64,000 bases of DNA, from assembly GCA_947179155.2 (NCBI GenBank), contig OX359264.1:50665702-50729701 (forward strand), given 5' to 3'. This document shows positions 44,340-56,034 of the stretch, piece by piece; the first letter of the stretch is position 1, and each line of letters starts with the position of its first letter. The position numbers and the translations under genes were made by a program. This DNA is from Hedera helix. Taxonomy: Eukaryota > Streptophyta > Magnoliopsida > Apiales > Araliaceae. The notes beneath the pieces are model-generated. The model saw only the letters and a list, made by a program, of their open reading frames with translations. It was not told where the DNA came from and ran no database searches.

Positions 44340-45547
44340 AAAATAAATAATCACATGTCATTGTAAATAAAAAGACACGTGATTTATGTATATTTTAAAT
44401 AAAAAGTGTATTATTATCTTTTAATTTTAAAAAGTATGTATTAGGACACTGCAACTTGGAGAATGAAGAACTAGAAGATTTTCTTTTTAAGGGTAGATAG
44501 TTATAATCATATTTAGCAAAAATGGTTCTACATTTATCTTTAAATTTGATCTATAAGTCTTATTTTTATATAAGATAAAGAAATATGATCCCACTTTATT
44601 TACAAAATATAAATAAAATGGGACCATACTCTTTCGTCTTTTTTACGAGTAGAGTTCACGAGTAAATTTTGAGTGTAACTCTAAAAATTTTCTATTTAAC
44701 AACTCCAAACAATCAATCAAATCCACTTAGATCTACATTTGTAATTCTACTGCCGGACCATCACCATCTCCAACTCTTCCATCTCCATCATCAAACACCT
44801 CTTTCTACCCTAAACCCTAACTTTATCCCAAACTTAAACAATCACATCACAATCTTCTTCTTTTTACCAACAAGCATAAGTCTACATCTAAACAGGAAGG
44901 TAAAGATTAGAATAAAACTAATAATATCTGCAAATACCAACAAGATGATACAATGGGTTGTCTTCTTCATTGGGGCATAAGTCTGCATATTGTTTAGTGT
45001 TTCAAAAGGTAATAATTTATTTGGCATAAAATAGTGTATCTGTTGTGGGTTCTTGTTAAAATAATGTTTAATCTGCAAAATCAAAAGATTGCTGTCAGAT
45101 CTATGGAGGATATAGAGAGAAGAAAGTCATAGATCTACGGAGCAGAGAGGAAGAGTGAAGTCAGATTTATTTATTTAATTATATTTATTTAGTCATCTAG
45201 ACTTAATATTTTAAACTGAAATAAATTAAACCATATTATATTATAATGTCAATATTCTGTTAAAAAATTAACAATTCTTATAAAAATTTAATTTTTTATT
45301 AATAAATTACAATTCAGTGAGTTGACTATAAAAATAATAATAATAATAATTATCCACTTATAAATTAATATAAAATACAATAATTTATTCTACATTTAAC
45401 CCAAATAAATAATCACATGCCATTGTAAGTAAAAAGACGCCGTGATTTATGTATATTTTAAATAAAATGTGTATTATCTTTTAATTTAAAAAAATGTGTA
45501 TTAGGACACTGCAACTTGGAGAATGAAGAATTAGCAGGTTTTTTTGT
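44340..45547 (+). repeat. Direct repeat of ~145 bp flanking a ~0.9-kb segment
   Basis: AATAATCACATG through CTGCAACTTGGAGAATGAAG occurs at about 44345-44486 and, with about ten differences, at 45407-45547. Between the copies there is no recognisable gene; the 103-codon ORF at 44669-44980 has Pro/His/Leu-rich low-complexity sequence and no known domain. Confidence 0.8.
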
Positions 45548-45689
45548 AAAATTAACATAAAAGTAAAGTTCAAACGTAGCTTTAAAAAATACATTATATA
45601 TACTAATTAAAATTTAAAATACAAATGATCAAACAAATCATAAATGTGTAAGTTAAATTCTTGAATATTTCATTGATTGAATAATTTGA

Positions 45690-47597
45690 ATTACAAAGTA
45701 ACAAAATATACTGTTAATAATTTATACCGTTATTTCTCCTCCAAGTTAATAAATCAAGATCCGTGAGATTTAATTTGCATCGAATAATAAACTAGCAAAA
45801 TTATTTTGACCATATAAACCGAGTTCATTTAAAGAAGAGTTATTTGTTCTTTCTTTTTTCTTTGAAAGTACTTCCAAAAAACGTGGTATTTTAGACGATG
45901 AAGAAAAAAGTATAACATTAGTTTCACGAGATTTTCTAAAAGGTAAATCACAATGTGTATAAAAAGCTTGAAAAGATTTATTAAAATTTTTAATTAAGGC
46001 AAAAAGAATCATTTATTCCTAAATATTTTTCAATATATTTAATTAAATTTTCTACTCCTTCCACTTTTGTTATAGGATTTAAAGCAACAACACAAATATA
46101 AACAGGAGGTATTTCTTCATAATATTTGTAATACTTTTCTTGCATAGAAAAAATTAAAAGAGTCCAAAATACATAATTTCTATAGGCATCAAATATAGCC
46201 AACGATATTAAAAAATTCAAGAATTACTTTAGGAGTAGTTGAATAAAAAACACCCCCTAAACATTTTGTAACTTTATAAAATGGTTTAAGAATTCTTAAT
46301 AGTGTTTGAACATTGTCTCAGTCTTCATCATGAGTAATATCATGGGGCACAACTTGACTATAAAAATCCATAAGAAGGGTTTTACGTTTGAAAGCATACT
46401 TTAACATTCCATACGAGAGTTTCACCTATGTTTCTCATCAAATTTTCTGGTTTTATAAATTTTTCATTTTGTCCATGACAAAAATGTTTAAAGATCTTGT
46501 CTTCTTTTACTTGAACTATAAATAAAAGTAAACATATATCTAATATTTTCTATTACATGATTAATAAATTCCAAACCACTTTGTACAATTAAATTCATAA
46601 CATGACGAACACATCCATCATGAAAAAATGCATCATTGAAAATTGAATTTAAATATCATTTTAACATATCAACTGCCGAGGTATTATTTGTTGCATTATC
46701 AAAGCTAATGGTCATAATTTTATCCTCAAGTTTAAATTCATGAAAAAATTCATAAGAGTTGTATAAATACCTCAACTCAAATGTGGATATTCAAATCCTA
46801 TAATTCTTTTATACATTATCCAAGATGATGAATCAATCCAACGTGCAGTAAGACAAATATAATAAACACCTAAATTAAATTTAGATTTCCAAGCATCACA
46901 AGATAAACTAACTCTACTATCAAAATTGGAAAAATATGCAATTAATTATTTTTTAGAATTTAAATATAATTTCAAAAAATCACGTCGAGTAAAAGTTCTA
47001 CTTGTTTATATTTTGATCGTAAGTCGTGGTTGATATAATTTGTAACATAATAGCAAATCCCATTGTGACTGGCGCTATCAGTTTAAGCTTGATCACTTTC
47101 TTTTGTAGCAACTCGCTATAAACAATTACGAAAGTGCCTTCTTAGTATGGAATTACTTTTGATTGCTAGAAATTTAGTACTCCCTCCGTCCCAAGATAAA
47201 AGTCTTCCATTGACTTTTGCGGTTAAATTAACGATTTTTAAAATTAATAATTAAACATATATATTTAGATTTTCAAAAAAATAAATATTGAGATTAGTAC
47301 TAAATTGTATGTAGTTTATAATGTTTATAAGTTTTTTATAAATATATAAAAGAATAATAAAATATATTGATTTCAAAAATGATCAATTTGACCATAAAAG
47401 TCAATAGAGAACTTTTATCCTAGGACGGAGGGATTACAATGGTTGTACCTCGCCTTTTTAACACCATCTACTAAAACTTCAAAGAACTCTGCCCAAACAT
47501 CCGCTCATCGTTTAGAAAGAGGAGTTGGATTTGAAACCGTTTCATCATTTGACGAAGGAATTATAGTGGGGTTGAAATTAGTACTTGAAAATGTCAT
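45690..47597 (-). pseudogene. Degenerate BED-finger hAT transposase
   Basis: On the minus strand from the ATG at 47595-47597 (MTFSSTNFNPTIIP): a BED zinc finger (ADVWAEFFEVLVDGVKKARY, NHC, then TKFLAIKSNSILRRHFRNCL) in which the first cysteine is lost. Next is RVSLSCDAWKSKFNLGVYYI (46900 region), then MTISFDNATNNTSAVDMLK and FFHDGCVRHVMNLIVQSGLE (46580-46720), typical of RICESLEEPER-type hAT transposases. At the end are KYYEEIPPVYICVVALNP (46090) and a degraded dimerisation domain DANLNLTDLDLLTWRR (45730-45780). Stops and frameshifts are frequent, and a Stowaway MITE sits inside the BED finger. The protein is dead. Confidence 0.83.
47180..47434. mobile_element. Stowaway MITE (255 bp) within the BED finger of the hAT pseudogene
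   Basis: Ends CTCCCTCCGTCC and GGACGGAGGGAT, nearly perfect inverted repeats of the Stowaway consensus, flanked by TA (47178-47179 and 47435-47436). The following AAGATAAAAG and CTTTTATCC extend the pairing. Confidence 0.92.
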
Positions 47598-48154
47598 AAA
47601 TTAAAATAAATAAAAATATGAAATTGAAATTGTAAGAACGAAATTAAAATAAAATTGGAATTAGAAGTATGCTAGAATTGAAATTGGAATAGTTAGTAGG
47701 CTAAGTAAGGAGAGAATGAGTATTGGGAGTAGGAAAGTGCAGGAATGATTTGTGAGAAAAATTGGAATGAAGTGATGAGTATTTGCAGGAGATGAAAAAG
47801 AGTTGTTGAAATATGGCCATTGAGAGGGGCAAAATTTTTCAAATATAAAAATAAATGAGTTTCAATGACAAACCTGAAAAGATTGAAATTTCAATCCTCA
47901 AGGATTGATTTTTCAGTCCCAAATCAATCCTAAAAGATCAGTCCCAACAACAAGCATGTTCAGTTCAATCCTTAGTCTAGTCCAATCTAGTCTTTAGTTC
48001 AGTTCAGTCCCAAGATTGGTCCGGTCCAGTCCGGTCTTTTACTCTTAAATTCTTGAACTGATCAAGGACTCCAAACCTAGTTTAGTCATTTTCAGTCTTT
48101 TTTCAGTCTCGTCCAGTTCGGGCTTTTAATTTTCGATCATTTTGTCTACCTCTA
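47598..48154. other. Probable 5' flank and outer end of the hAT transposon
   Basis: From 47880 on there are many CAGTCCAGTCC and CCGGTCCAGTCCGG words, typical of hAT subterminal regions, ending in GTCTACCTCTA (to 48154), which resembles a TAGAGG-type terminal repeat. I found neither the matching left end nor a target duplication. Confidence 0.4.
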
Positions 48155-50457
48155 GTGCTAAGTATGAAATTTTATGTATTTGACGTGATGTTTTATGAAA
48201 TTGACGGGCTAAAATTAGGTTTTTAAATTTCTATGATGAGGGGTGTACTCACAAGATGACAAAAAGTCTTTTGTTTATTATTATTCAACGCCCGATCATG
48301 TTATTAGAACTAAAAAGCTTTCTAATTATTGTTAAAAAATAATATTTAATGTGTGAAACTGTGAATCGTTACATACTATGTGTTATTTACTTTCTATTCT
48401 TCTTTAATTTTTATGTAATTATGTTTATTTTTTTTTATATTAATTTAAGACATAATTTAAATACACAGGCTTAATCTTACCACTATCAAGATTTAAAACC
48501 CCACCCTCTTAATTTTTAAGAGATGAAGATAACCATTGGATCAATACCCTTTAATTAATTGTGTTTAATCTTCAATCCTAAATTTACACTACTTTCTAAA
48601 AGAGTTATAAGTTTAGCAGTTAAAAGATAATTGAAATTATAAAATAATAGTTCAAGAAATGAATTATGATTTATAATGGTTTGAAGCCCGAATAAGTTGG
48701 CATTATTTTATAATAAAGTACAAAAAGACTTTTTCCCTAAAATTCACATCAACAGACAAAGTTATCAACTCTCTTTCCACCAATAAATTGATTTCTCAAT
48801 CCTTTGTCATCAACCGTCTTTTCACCAATAAATTGATTTCTCAATCCCTTTAGCCGACGGTGAATGTATCTATCACGGATGCCATTACGCTAGTTTAGTT
48901 GCTTGTTTGCAATTCCTTGTTTTGGCAAACGATGACTAGTACCCTATTGATGTTAACCACTAACCGTTTGGTCTAGTAGTAAATGCAATTCTTTTTTGAG
49001 AACTTAATGTAGTATAATTCAATTCAAGTAATACACTTTTAACTTATACTAAATAATAGATTCGAACCTTATTTTTTTGAAATGTTTCGACTTACGCGGA
49101 GAAATAAACTTGTACATGTAATCTTTTAAAATAAAAACAAAACTCTCGACTCTCGACTCTCGTAGTAGTAAATGTTTTAACCACTAATTAACCGTTTGGT
49201 CTAGTCATTTCTTGATAAATTAATTAGAGTGACGATAATGATTACGTAGGTGATGAGGTAATTAAGGGCATAAATGGGGGATTACCGGCAGAGTTAGTAT
49301 TTGTGGTAGGTGATTGGCCAAAGTGAATCTCTCATTCTTTTTCTTTCATCTCTTCTTTTGGTTGTTGAAGCTTGAAAGTAGAGTCACACGTCAACAAAGT
49401 TGAAATTTTTTCCTTCTCTTTTACTTTTTTGTTTTTTTTTTCTTAACTATGTAGGGCCCAACGGCCCAGAAATGGCTCAATGTTTGTGGATAAAAAGAGT
49501 AACTGAGACCCACAGCATGGTGGGTCTGAGGTGTCCTGGCCTAATATATTCATCATACAAGAGTATATCCGATGGTTAGCAGGCTTAGATTTGAATACGG
49601 ACTACTACAATGGCCAAAACAAGCACATTATCAACAATTTGAATATTGACCATTCAACCATTGGGCTAGTGAAATTATTAGTAATTTGAATATGGACCAG
49701 TCAACTATTGGGCTAGTGAAATTCTTATGCCATTTTTAGTCATCATTTTTCGTGGTGCACCCAGTAATCATCACCCTTCGTATCCAAAGTATTTTAAAAG
49801 AATTTTATATTTAAAAACAAAAGCTCGCGCCAGGTGGTCAGCCCATTAGAAAGTGAAACTGGATAGGGACACTGGACAACAAAACTGAAGACCCGTTATG
49901 AACTGAACATTTTTAGGCTTAACCTATGCACCCTGCAATCACAGAAACATGGCCCACAATAACGTAGATAGCCCGTTTGCCCGGTCTAGGCCTTTGTATA
50001 AAACAAATAAATTCTTTTATTCACTTCATTTGGAAAGAAAAAAATCTTATTAAAAAAAAAAAAACTTAACTTTTCCACATTTTTATTTTCTTTTCCAACA
50101 CTTGAACTAAGGAGCAGATTCATAATAAGAACCGAACTTGTTCACCGCAAGGTCCACAACTGTACCTGAATCAGTTTGCCAATTTAGACCGTACAAAACT
50201 ATGCATGATCATGAGATGGCTTTCATTGATTCCATTAAACAAATAAATAAGTAACGAAAGAAATAGAATTTAGAGCACGACTATTAGACCTGACAAAAAA
50301 GACTCCGGTCCACGGATTAGATCAATCTGTTCACTAAAAATACCGGATTAGGTCAATCCATTCACTAAAAATTAGGTTTTAAATTTTATTTTTATAATTC
50401 ATAAAAATTTAAGTCATTTTAGCCGGTCAAATTTTAACTCGGCCCACCCCATTGATT
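48155..50457. other. Intergenic AT-rich stretch with small repeats, no gene recognised
   Basis: A 55-bp near-tandem repeat with CCAATAAATTGATTTCTCAA at 48779-48857, and a ~60-bp duplication with ATTGGGCTAGTGAAATT at about 49640-49730. A TAGACCTGACAAAA start at about 50288 resembles the MITE at 37502 but has no second end here. Confidence 0.5.
48962..49204 (+). repeat. SINE-like segment with 16-bp direct repeats
   Basis: AACCGTTTGGTCTAGT occurs at about 48963-48978 and 49189-49204. Between them GATTCGAACC (about 49062) resembles a tRNA-type B box, and TGGTCTAGTAG at the start resembles an A box. It could be a tRNA-derived SINE or a simple duplication. Confidence 0.3.
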
Positions 50458-52288
50458 AACATTTATAGTGCTGGAAGCGGTGATATGGTGGACATTCAGG
50501 TTTCTTCTCTGTTTCAAGCCCTTGGCTCCGAGAAAAATTATATCCGGAGGATAACTTGACTAGGAATGCATCTTCAGTAGATATTGCCACCGCCAAGAAT
50601 ACGGAGACACTTGTTAAGATAGGAAATAAGTTGTTTGAGAAGCCGGTGAATTTGGATTGCTTGAGGCTGTTGTGGGAGGGAGAGGGTGTTAGGGTTTCGA
50701 CACAGTGAAAGCAACGGAATTTAAAATTTTTTCGAAACCCTAAGACAGGATCCATGCGAAAACAGATTAATCAGAGGTTTAGATTATTTTACCGATTATC
50801 TGAGATGTTGAGAAGACGATGGAATTCTGGAACGGCTTCGAATCTTCAACGCAATCCAGTGACTACGTCTCTACGGTATCCACACGAACGCTCCGCGAAT
50901 CGTCCCACGATCTGCAGCAAAAGGAACCGCGGTACTAGCCACCAAGATCAGGATTTCTAACCTATTTTTCTCTCTAGCCTCTTTCTGAAAGCGGCTAGGG
51001 TTTTAGTTTTTCCTTACGTGACTTTTAGACTACTGATATATCATATATATAGTAGTTAATAGGAATTAACTAAAACCTAAAATCAATAGAAAAATAAAAT
51101 CCGAATTTATATATATTATATTTTAATTAAGTATTACTTAATTAATATACATATATACAAATTATTCTATTAATTTAAATTCGTAATTTTTAAATACTAT
51201 CAATCATATTGACATATTTAAAATACTTACAATTTAAATTAATTCCCTTTTAATTACGTTCTAAGTGTGTGACCCTATAGGTTATTATTATGTTGGCAAT
51301 AATTTTAAAATCATATTATAAAATTATAAACAGTGAGCGGCATCTAGTAATGCATCACTGTTACCCAAATAATAATAAGATCGGTGATTCGATACAACCT
51401 TTTCGTGACCAATGTTTCAATGTAATTTAATCCTTTTAACCTTATATCCTAGATTAAACTCGAGGCATGGAATGTGTCATACTCTTCATAATTTAATCTG
51501 AGTTTTCTTGATCAATGAGTAGACTATATGAAACAAATCAATATTTGAGCATGGCCATGCATTTCATAGTCCTACTCAATCAAGAGGCCTATGGATATCA
51601 CCCCTAATATATAGGAGGGTTAAATTCCATCTAGATCACTCATATTCCTCACACGATTCATGATGTACCCAATAATCACCTTTATTGTCCACCCTATTAA
51701 AGGTGACATTTGATGATATCAAAGTACACAAATTCTCGTGTAATAATATAGTGACTTCAGGTCGAAGGATCATTACATCATTGTCACTATAAGAATTTCT
51801 TATGACACTTTGCATAATGCTCCATGTAGAATTCTCATGGTGGGTCAGTCCAGTACATTGTTCTCTAACATGTACCTATGCATTGACTCAAATATCTCAT
51901 ATATTTATGACCAATGAGATTTGGCCATCAGTCAATCCACATACTAGTCTCAATGCATCATTGTTGTCCCATTAATAATGATACTCGACTAGGGACATTT
52001 AAGAGCAATGATACTAATTATAATTATATAATCTCATGTTCAAGTCACATACTTAAAGCTATATAATTCGTATCATTATTCTAAGGGCTTTTATTATGTT
52101 AACATTTATATAACGCAGTAAATGAAATCATAATAATCTATTTATTCAATCAAATATAATATCAAAAATGTTAAGCAATTACATCAAATAATTAGCCTCT
52201 AGGGCATAAACTCTAACAGAGGGTACTAATGATGATGCTCTAACACGATTTGCTAAGCTGCTCTCTGATGAAATTAAGGAATATTAGT
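50458..52288 (+). pseudogene. Patatin-like phospholipase, last-exon remnant split by a solo LTR
   Basis: Reads SAGSGDMVDIQVSSLFQALG and SEKNYI, then after a frameshift DNLTRNASSVDIATAKNTE, LVKIGNKLFEKPVNLD and, up to 50686, WEGEG. After the insertion it continues TNDDALTRFAKLLSDEIKEY with a stop near 52288. This is the C-terminal part of patatin-like lipid acyl hydrolases of plants. With the LTR removed, GEGTNDDAL reads on in frame. The catalytic Gly-x-Ser-x-Gly and Asp parts lie in earlier exons that are absent here, and a frameshift near 50555 breaks the rest, so it is a truncated pseudogene. Confidence 0.85.
50687..52218. mobile_element. Solo LTR (1532 bp) in the patatin pseudogene
   Basis: Starts TGTTAGGGTT, ends ACTCTAACA, with a perfect GAGGG duplication (50682-50686 and 52219-52223). 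There is no second LTR or internal region. The inside ORF at 50754-50960 has no known domain. Inverted TGTTAG/CTAACA ends fit Copia-type LTRs, but the lineage is uncertain, so the orientation is left open. Confidence 0.88.
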
Positions 52289-53436
52289 TCAATCTCATAA
52301 TTGATTTAGACAAGATAATATGTCACTAAGTAGAGGTTTTTTCTTTGTCAAAATTGACCATTTATTTAGGAAATTGATATTTCTGCAAGGTCTCACTCAT
52401 ATGAGGTAGGTCCAACTTACTTGTCAGATGAGGAGACTTGTGAAAATATCAATTTTCCTTGTGAAAATATCAATTCCCTTTATTTATTTTCCTTCTCTTG
52501 TTTCCCGTAAACAAATAACAGAGCCAAGATAAAGGCTAGGAAGGATTCTTTTTCTTTCTTGCTTCATTGCATGTATCATAATAGTGATAGTTAGTCAGGG
52601 ATTTAATCCTTTTGTTTTATCGAATAAGAATAATAATAATAAACTCAGTTGTACATTTGTTATTTAGTAATTAGATTACACTAAGATCCTTGGCGGTCAA
52701 CTTGTTTACAAGCAGAATCCACAGGGTATTATTTGATAGGGTTAATTCATGTAAAATGGATAAAGATTAGTTCAAATACATAACTCCAAACCAAAATGAT
52801 ACCAGTTGTACATGTGTCTTGAACAAATAATGAGAATCATCCTAAGAAACAAAATTTGGGAGAAATAAGACAACAGCTAAAGTTCAAGAATGCTATCATC
52901 AAGTACATTGTGAAACAGTTCCACAACCTAATTAGTTGTAGAAATTAATTGTTGTTGCGCATTTGGACCTAATTTTAAATCAACTTTCAATACAATTTTA
53001 AGTCGAGATGGGAATGTGAATGTATCTTACTGTTTAATAACTTAAACAGTAAATGACGGTTTTATGTTGAATTTTTATACTCATAATTATTATGCCTACT
53101 TAGTAAATGGTTTAGCTTAGGAAAGTTATAGAATCATTTACTTTGAATATAAAATTTGGAAGAGCATAATTGTTACATAATTAATGAGAAAAATGCTTAT
53201 GTTTAGTAATTCTACCCAAAATGCACACTAATGTTCACTCTTCTTAGGTTTTGAATCAAAAAAAAATTAGTATTGTAATGTGTGGGAAAAAAAAATTATG
53301 ACTCAACTTAGATTATGGACCTCCTATTTTGAACCTAAAAAAATCTAGATTATTTTAGTTCAACTCATATTTGGTCCAACCCAAAGATGATTCAGCCTGT
53401 TTAAATTGACCCAACCCGGCCCGTTTGGCAGCTCTA
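52289..53436. other. AT-rich spacer, no gene; MITE-like end at 53436
   Basis: Near the right border CCCGGCCCGTTTGGCAGCTC runs into TA (53436), the look of a hAT MITE terminus (TAGAGCTGCCAAACGG on the other strand). The other end was not found. Confidence 0.45.
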
Positions 53437-53645
53437 ATGGCTACAAGCATCAAAATGGGAAATGCAAAGAGAGTGAAGGATAAGGAATATATATTTAATT
53501 GAACACCCCACATGTACCACAAAGTGTAGAGAAGTGAAAATATCATCGTGGAGAGCCATAAAAAAGTGTAACCAAAAGTATCGAAAGCACTTTGGATTTT
53601 TTCTGCTGCAAAGTCTGTCACGGTCTCACGGAGATGCCATTGCAT
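53437..53645 (-). pseudogene. Fragment of an unidentified membrane protein
   Basis: On the minus strand from MQWHLRETVTDFAAEKIQSA (53645) there is a coherent reading with two hydrophobic segments, YTFLWLSTMIFSLLYTLWYM and a second one ending PILMLVAIRA. Amino acid composition and the conserved-looking amphipathic start suggest a real coding exon, possibly with an acceptor AG at about 53670. The reading runs into the MITE-like terminus at 53436, where the homology-like part ends. I do not recognise the family. It may be an exon of a larger gene or a truncated copy. Confidence 0.45.
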
Positions 53646-54371
53646 TGGAGCTGGGATTTCAGATTCCCTAATCTAATCAGTGGCCTCCCAAAGACATAAA
53701 AAGCAAAAGCAACAATAATAGAAAAGAAAAAGCTTTCCTCTCATAGAAAAGCTATACTCCATAGAAATAGAACAATTGAATTATTATAATTTTTCTGTCC
53801 CAAAATAAGAGTTGTATTTGATCTTTATAAAAATAAGCTTAGGACAAACTTAAACATAAAATTGATACTGAAGAAAGGACTTGAAAAAATTTACGTCGTC
53901 TTACGCAAACATTAACTCTCATTTTCGAACAAAGGGGTATTTCTCCATATAGCAATTTGAGAAATATTGGGGGGGGGGGGGGGGGGTAGAATAAGAGTAG
54001 AGTTAGATCAGTTTTGCCAAAATTCAAATAAATTCTAAGCACCCGAGTTTGTCATGTAATTTGTACAAGTAGTTTCTAACTAATAACCGGTATCAAGAAT
54101 CAATAGAGCAAAATATGCCATGTTATTATCATAAGAAAACATGAATAAGGCTACATTATTAATTTGCTTACATACAACTATACAATATAATAGTTATTGT
54201 GGCCTTCGTAGATTCGAATTTATCCAAATGGGAGACAAGGCTGGTAAAAAATAAAGATCAAGATATTTCTCACACTTTCTTCATGTATATGTTCTTTTTC
54301 TGTACTAGGCAATCATGATAATACACCTATTTTCACAAAGAATAAAATCTCCAATAAAACTATCTTGTATG
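53646..54371. other. AT-rich spacer, no gene recognised
   Basis: Contains a G tract at 53969-53986. No coding similarity seen. Confidence 0.5.
53969..53986 (+). repeat. Tract of 18 G
   Basis: The third long G tract in the window, besides those at 38208 and 42702. Confidence 0.95.
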
Positions 54372-54524
54372 GACTACATATATAATATTCGGTGATAAAA
54401 TTAAATACTATATTCATCTTAATTATTAAAAAGTGCGGCCTAGCACGAATTTTTATATCAAACCCTATTTTTTAATAATTAAAATACATTTTGTCACCAA
54501 TTTTATTACCGAATATTATGTACT
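54372..54524. repeat. Imperfect hairpin of ~150 bp
   Basis: TAATATTCGGTGATAAAATT (54384 on) pairs with AATTTTATTACCGAATATTA (about 54499-54518), and TAATTATTAAAAAGTG further in pairs with TTTTTTAATAATTA. It may be a small MITE; no target duplication was found. Confidence 0.6.
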
Positions 54525-55904
54525 TATATTTTTCCATCTTGTATTAGATCAAAAAAATACAAATTGAAAAGTATCACAAAATAATATCATTTTTTTGGGT
54601 TGTGTTCGACACGGATAGGAAGGATTTTTCAAATACTTCACATAAACTAAACCTTTAAACTCGGGTCATCTTTGTTTATAAAAATGATGGATGAAATATA
54701 GTAATTTGTATTAATTTAATATTATTACGGGTTATTTTATTTTATAATATTCTTTATTTAATCTCATAGACTATATTTTGACATTTTTAAGGCTATTTGA
54801 TGATGAATTATAATTCCAAAAAGAAATATGATACTCCAAATGATAATAAATAATTCATAAAATTAAATAAAAGATTAATTATGAAATACAAATAATTCGT
54901 GCTTTCGCAGTGATAATTAAATTAATATAAATAATATTATATCATCTATCACTCCATTTTTGCAAAGAAACGTAGTGATGATATCTATCCAATTGACAAA
55001 AGTATAAATTATTGTCACCTGCACAAGTGCACAATCCTTATCATGAATTTGGCTAATCAAGACTTGTAATCTCATTCCATGCCAATTCCTGACCAGAACA
55101 CATATGATAAGCCTCCACTTTCGTCCTCACAAGTCACAAAAAAGGCATCACTGTTATCCTTTATACATATCAATCAATCACATTAAAACCAGTTTATGGA
55201 TAAGTAATATAATTAAGTTCCCAGTCCATAGTAGCAGACGCAAGCACGCACATACGCACATTATTTATGGTTTACAGCTTTAATCATGAAACGAATACCT
55301 TCATAATTTTCTAGTTAGATTTGTTTCATTCAAGCAGACACATTTTATATTGCGACTCCATTCCCTAGAGAAGTATTTAAAAAAAGGAAAGCATTTTTTA
55401 TATTCCTCCAGCAAGCATAGAGAAGGATTTGTATTCTCCCAAAGTGAAGCATAATATCTACTCTCTTTAACATTAATACATCATTAAGTATTTAATTTTG
55501 AATGATTATATAAAAATATAAACATGTGTCATTGAAACAAAGGCAATAAAAAGGTGGGCACTCCACTATTAGCAGTAGTGGACAAAACGACAAAAAAAAT
55601 GTTGAGGAATAACTTCAAAGTTGTTATATTTGTTCCCATATATAAATGGGACGAAATTTGTGAGTTCTACTAATTATTCAGGTAAATAAATCATGTAAAA
55701 ATATCATATTTACATATAAATATATGAGTTTTTATAAATAAATAAATAAATAATAACGTTGGCACTCTATTAATTAAAATCTATACAGAGACTAAATTGC
55801 CTACGTAATATGTAAAAGAAGGAAAAGAAACATAGAAAAAATTGACATAAAACTTTACAACAAAATGGTAAGCTTCAAACATGGTATGCTTGCCAAATAA
55901 ATAT
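54525..55904. other. AT-rich spacer, no gene recognised
   Basis: No ORF of note and no recognisable repeat family. Confidence 0.5.
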
Positions 55905-56025
55905 GAATAAGTCTACACACACTATTTTAAAATACAATATTTTCTTGTGTTAGATTTTATTTTTTAATAATAAAATAGAAATAAGTGTTTGGACTTGTGT
56001 TTGGTACATGTGTGTAGACTTATCT
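55905..56025. mobile_element. MITE of 121 bp, Mutator-like target duplication
   Basis: Ends GAATAAGTCTACACACA and TGTGTGTAGACTTATCT (15 of 17 complementary), flanked by a perfect 9-bp duplication AATAAATAT (55896-55904 and 56026-56034). A 9-bp duplication is characteristic of Mutator-like elements. Confidence 0.8.
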
Positions 56026-56034
56026 AATAAATAT

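Noticed and set aside
50288..50457. Possible second copy of the TAGACCTG MITE
   Set aside because: Only the left end is recognisable; no right end or duplication before the patatin remnant.
50754..50960. 68-codon basic ORF
   Set aside because: Lies wholly within the solo LTR at 50687-52218 and has no recognisable domain.
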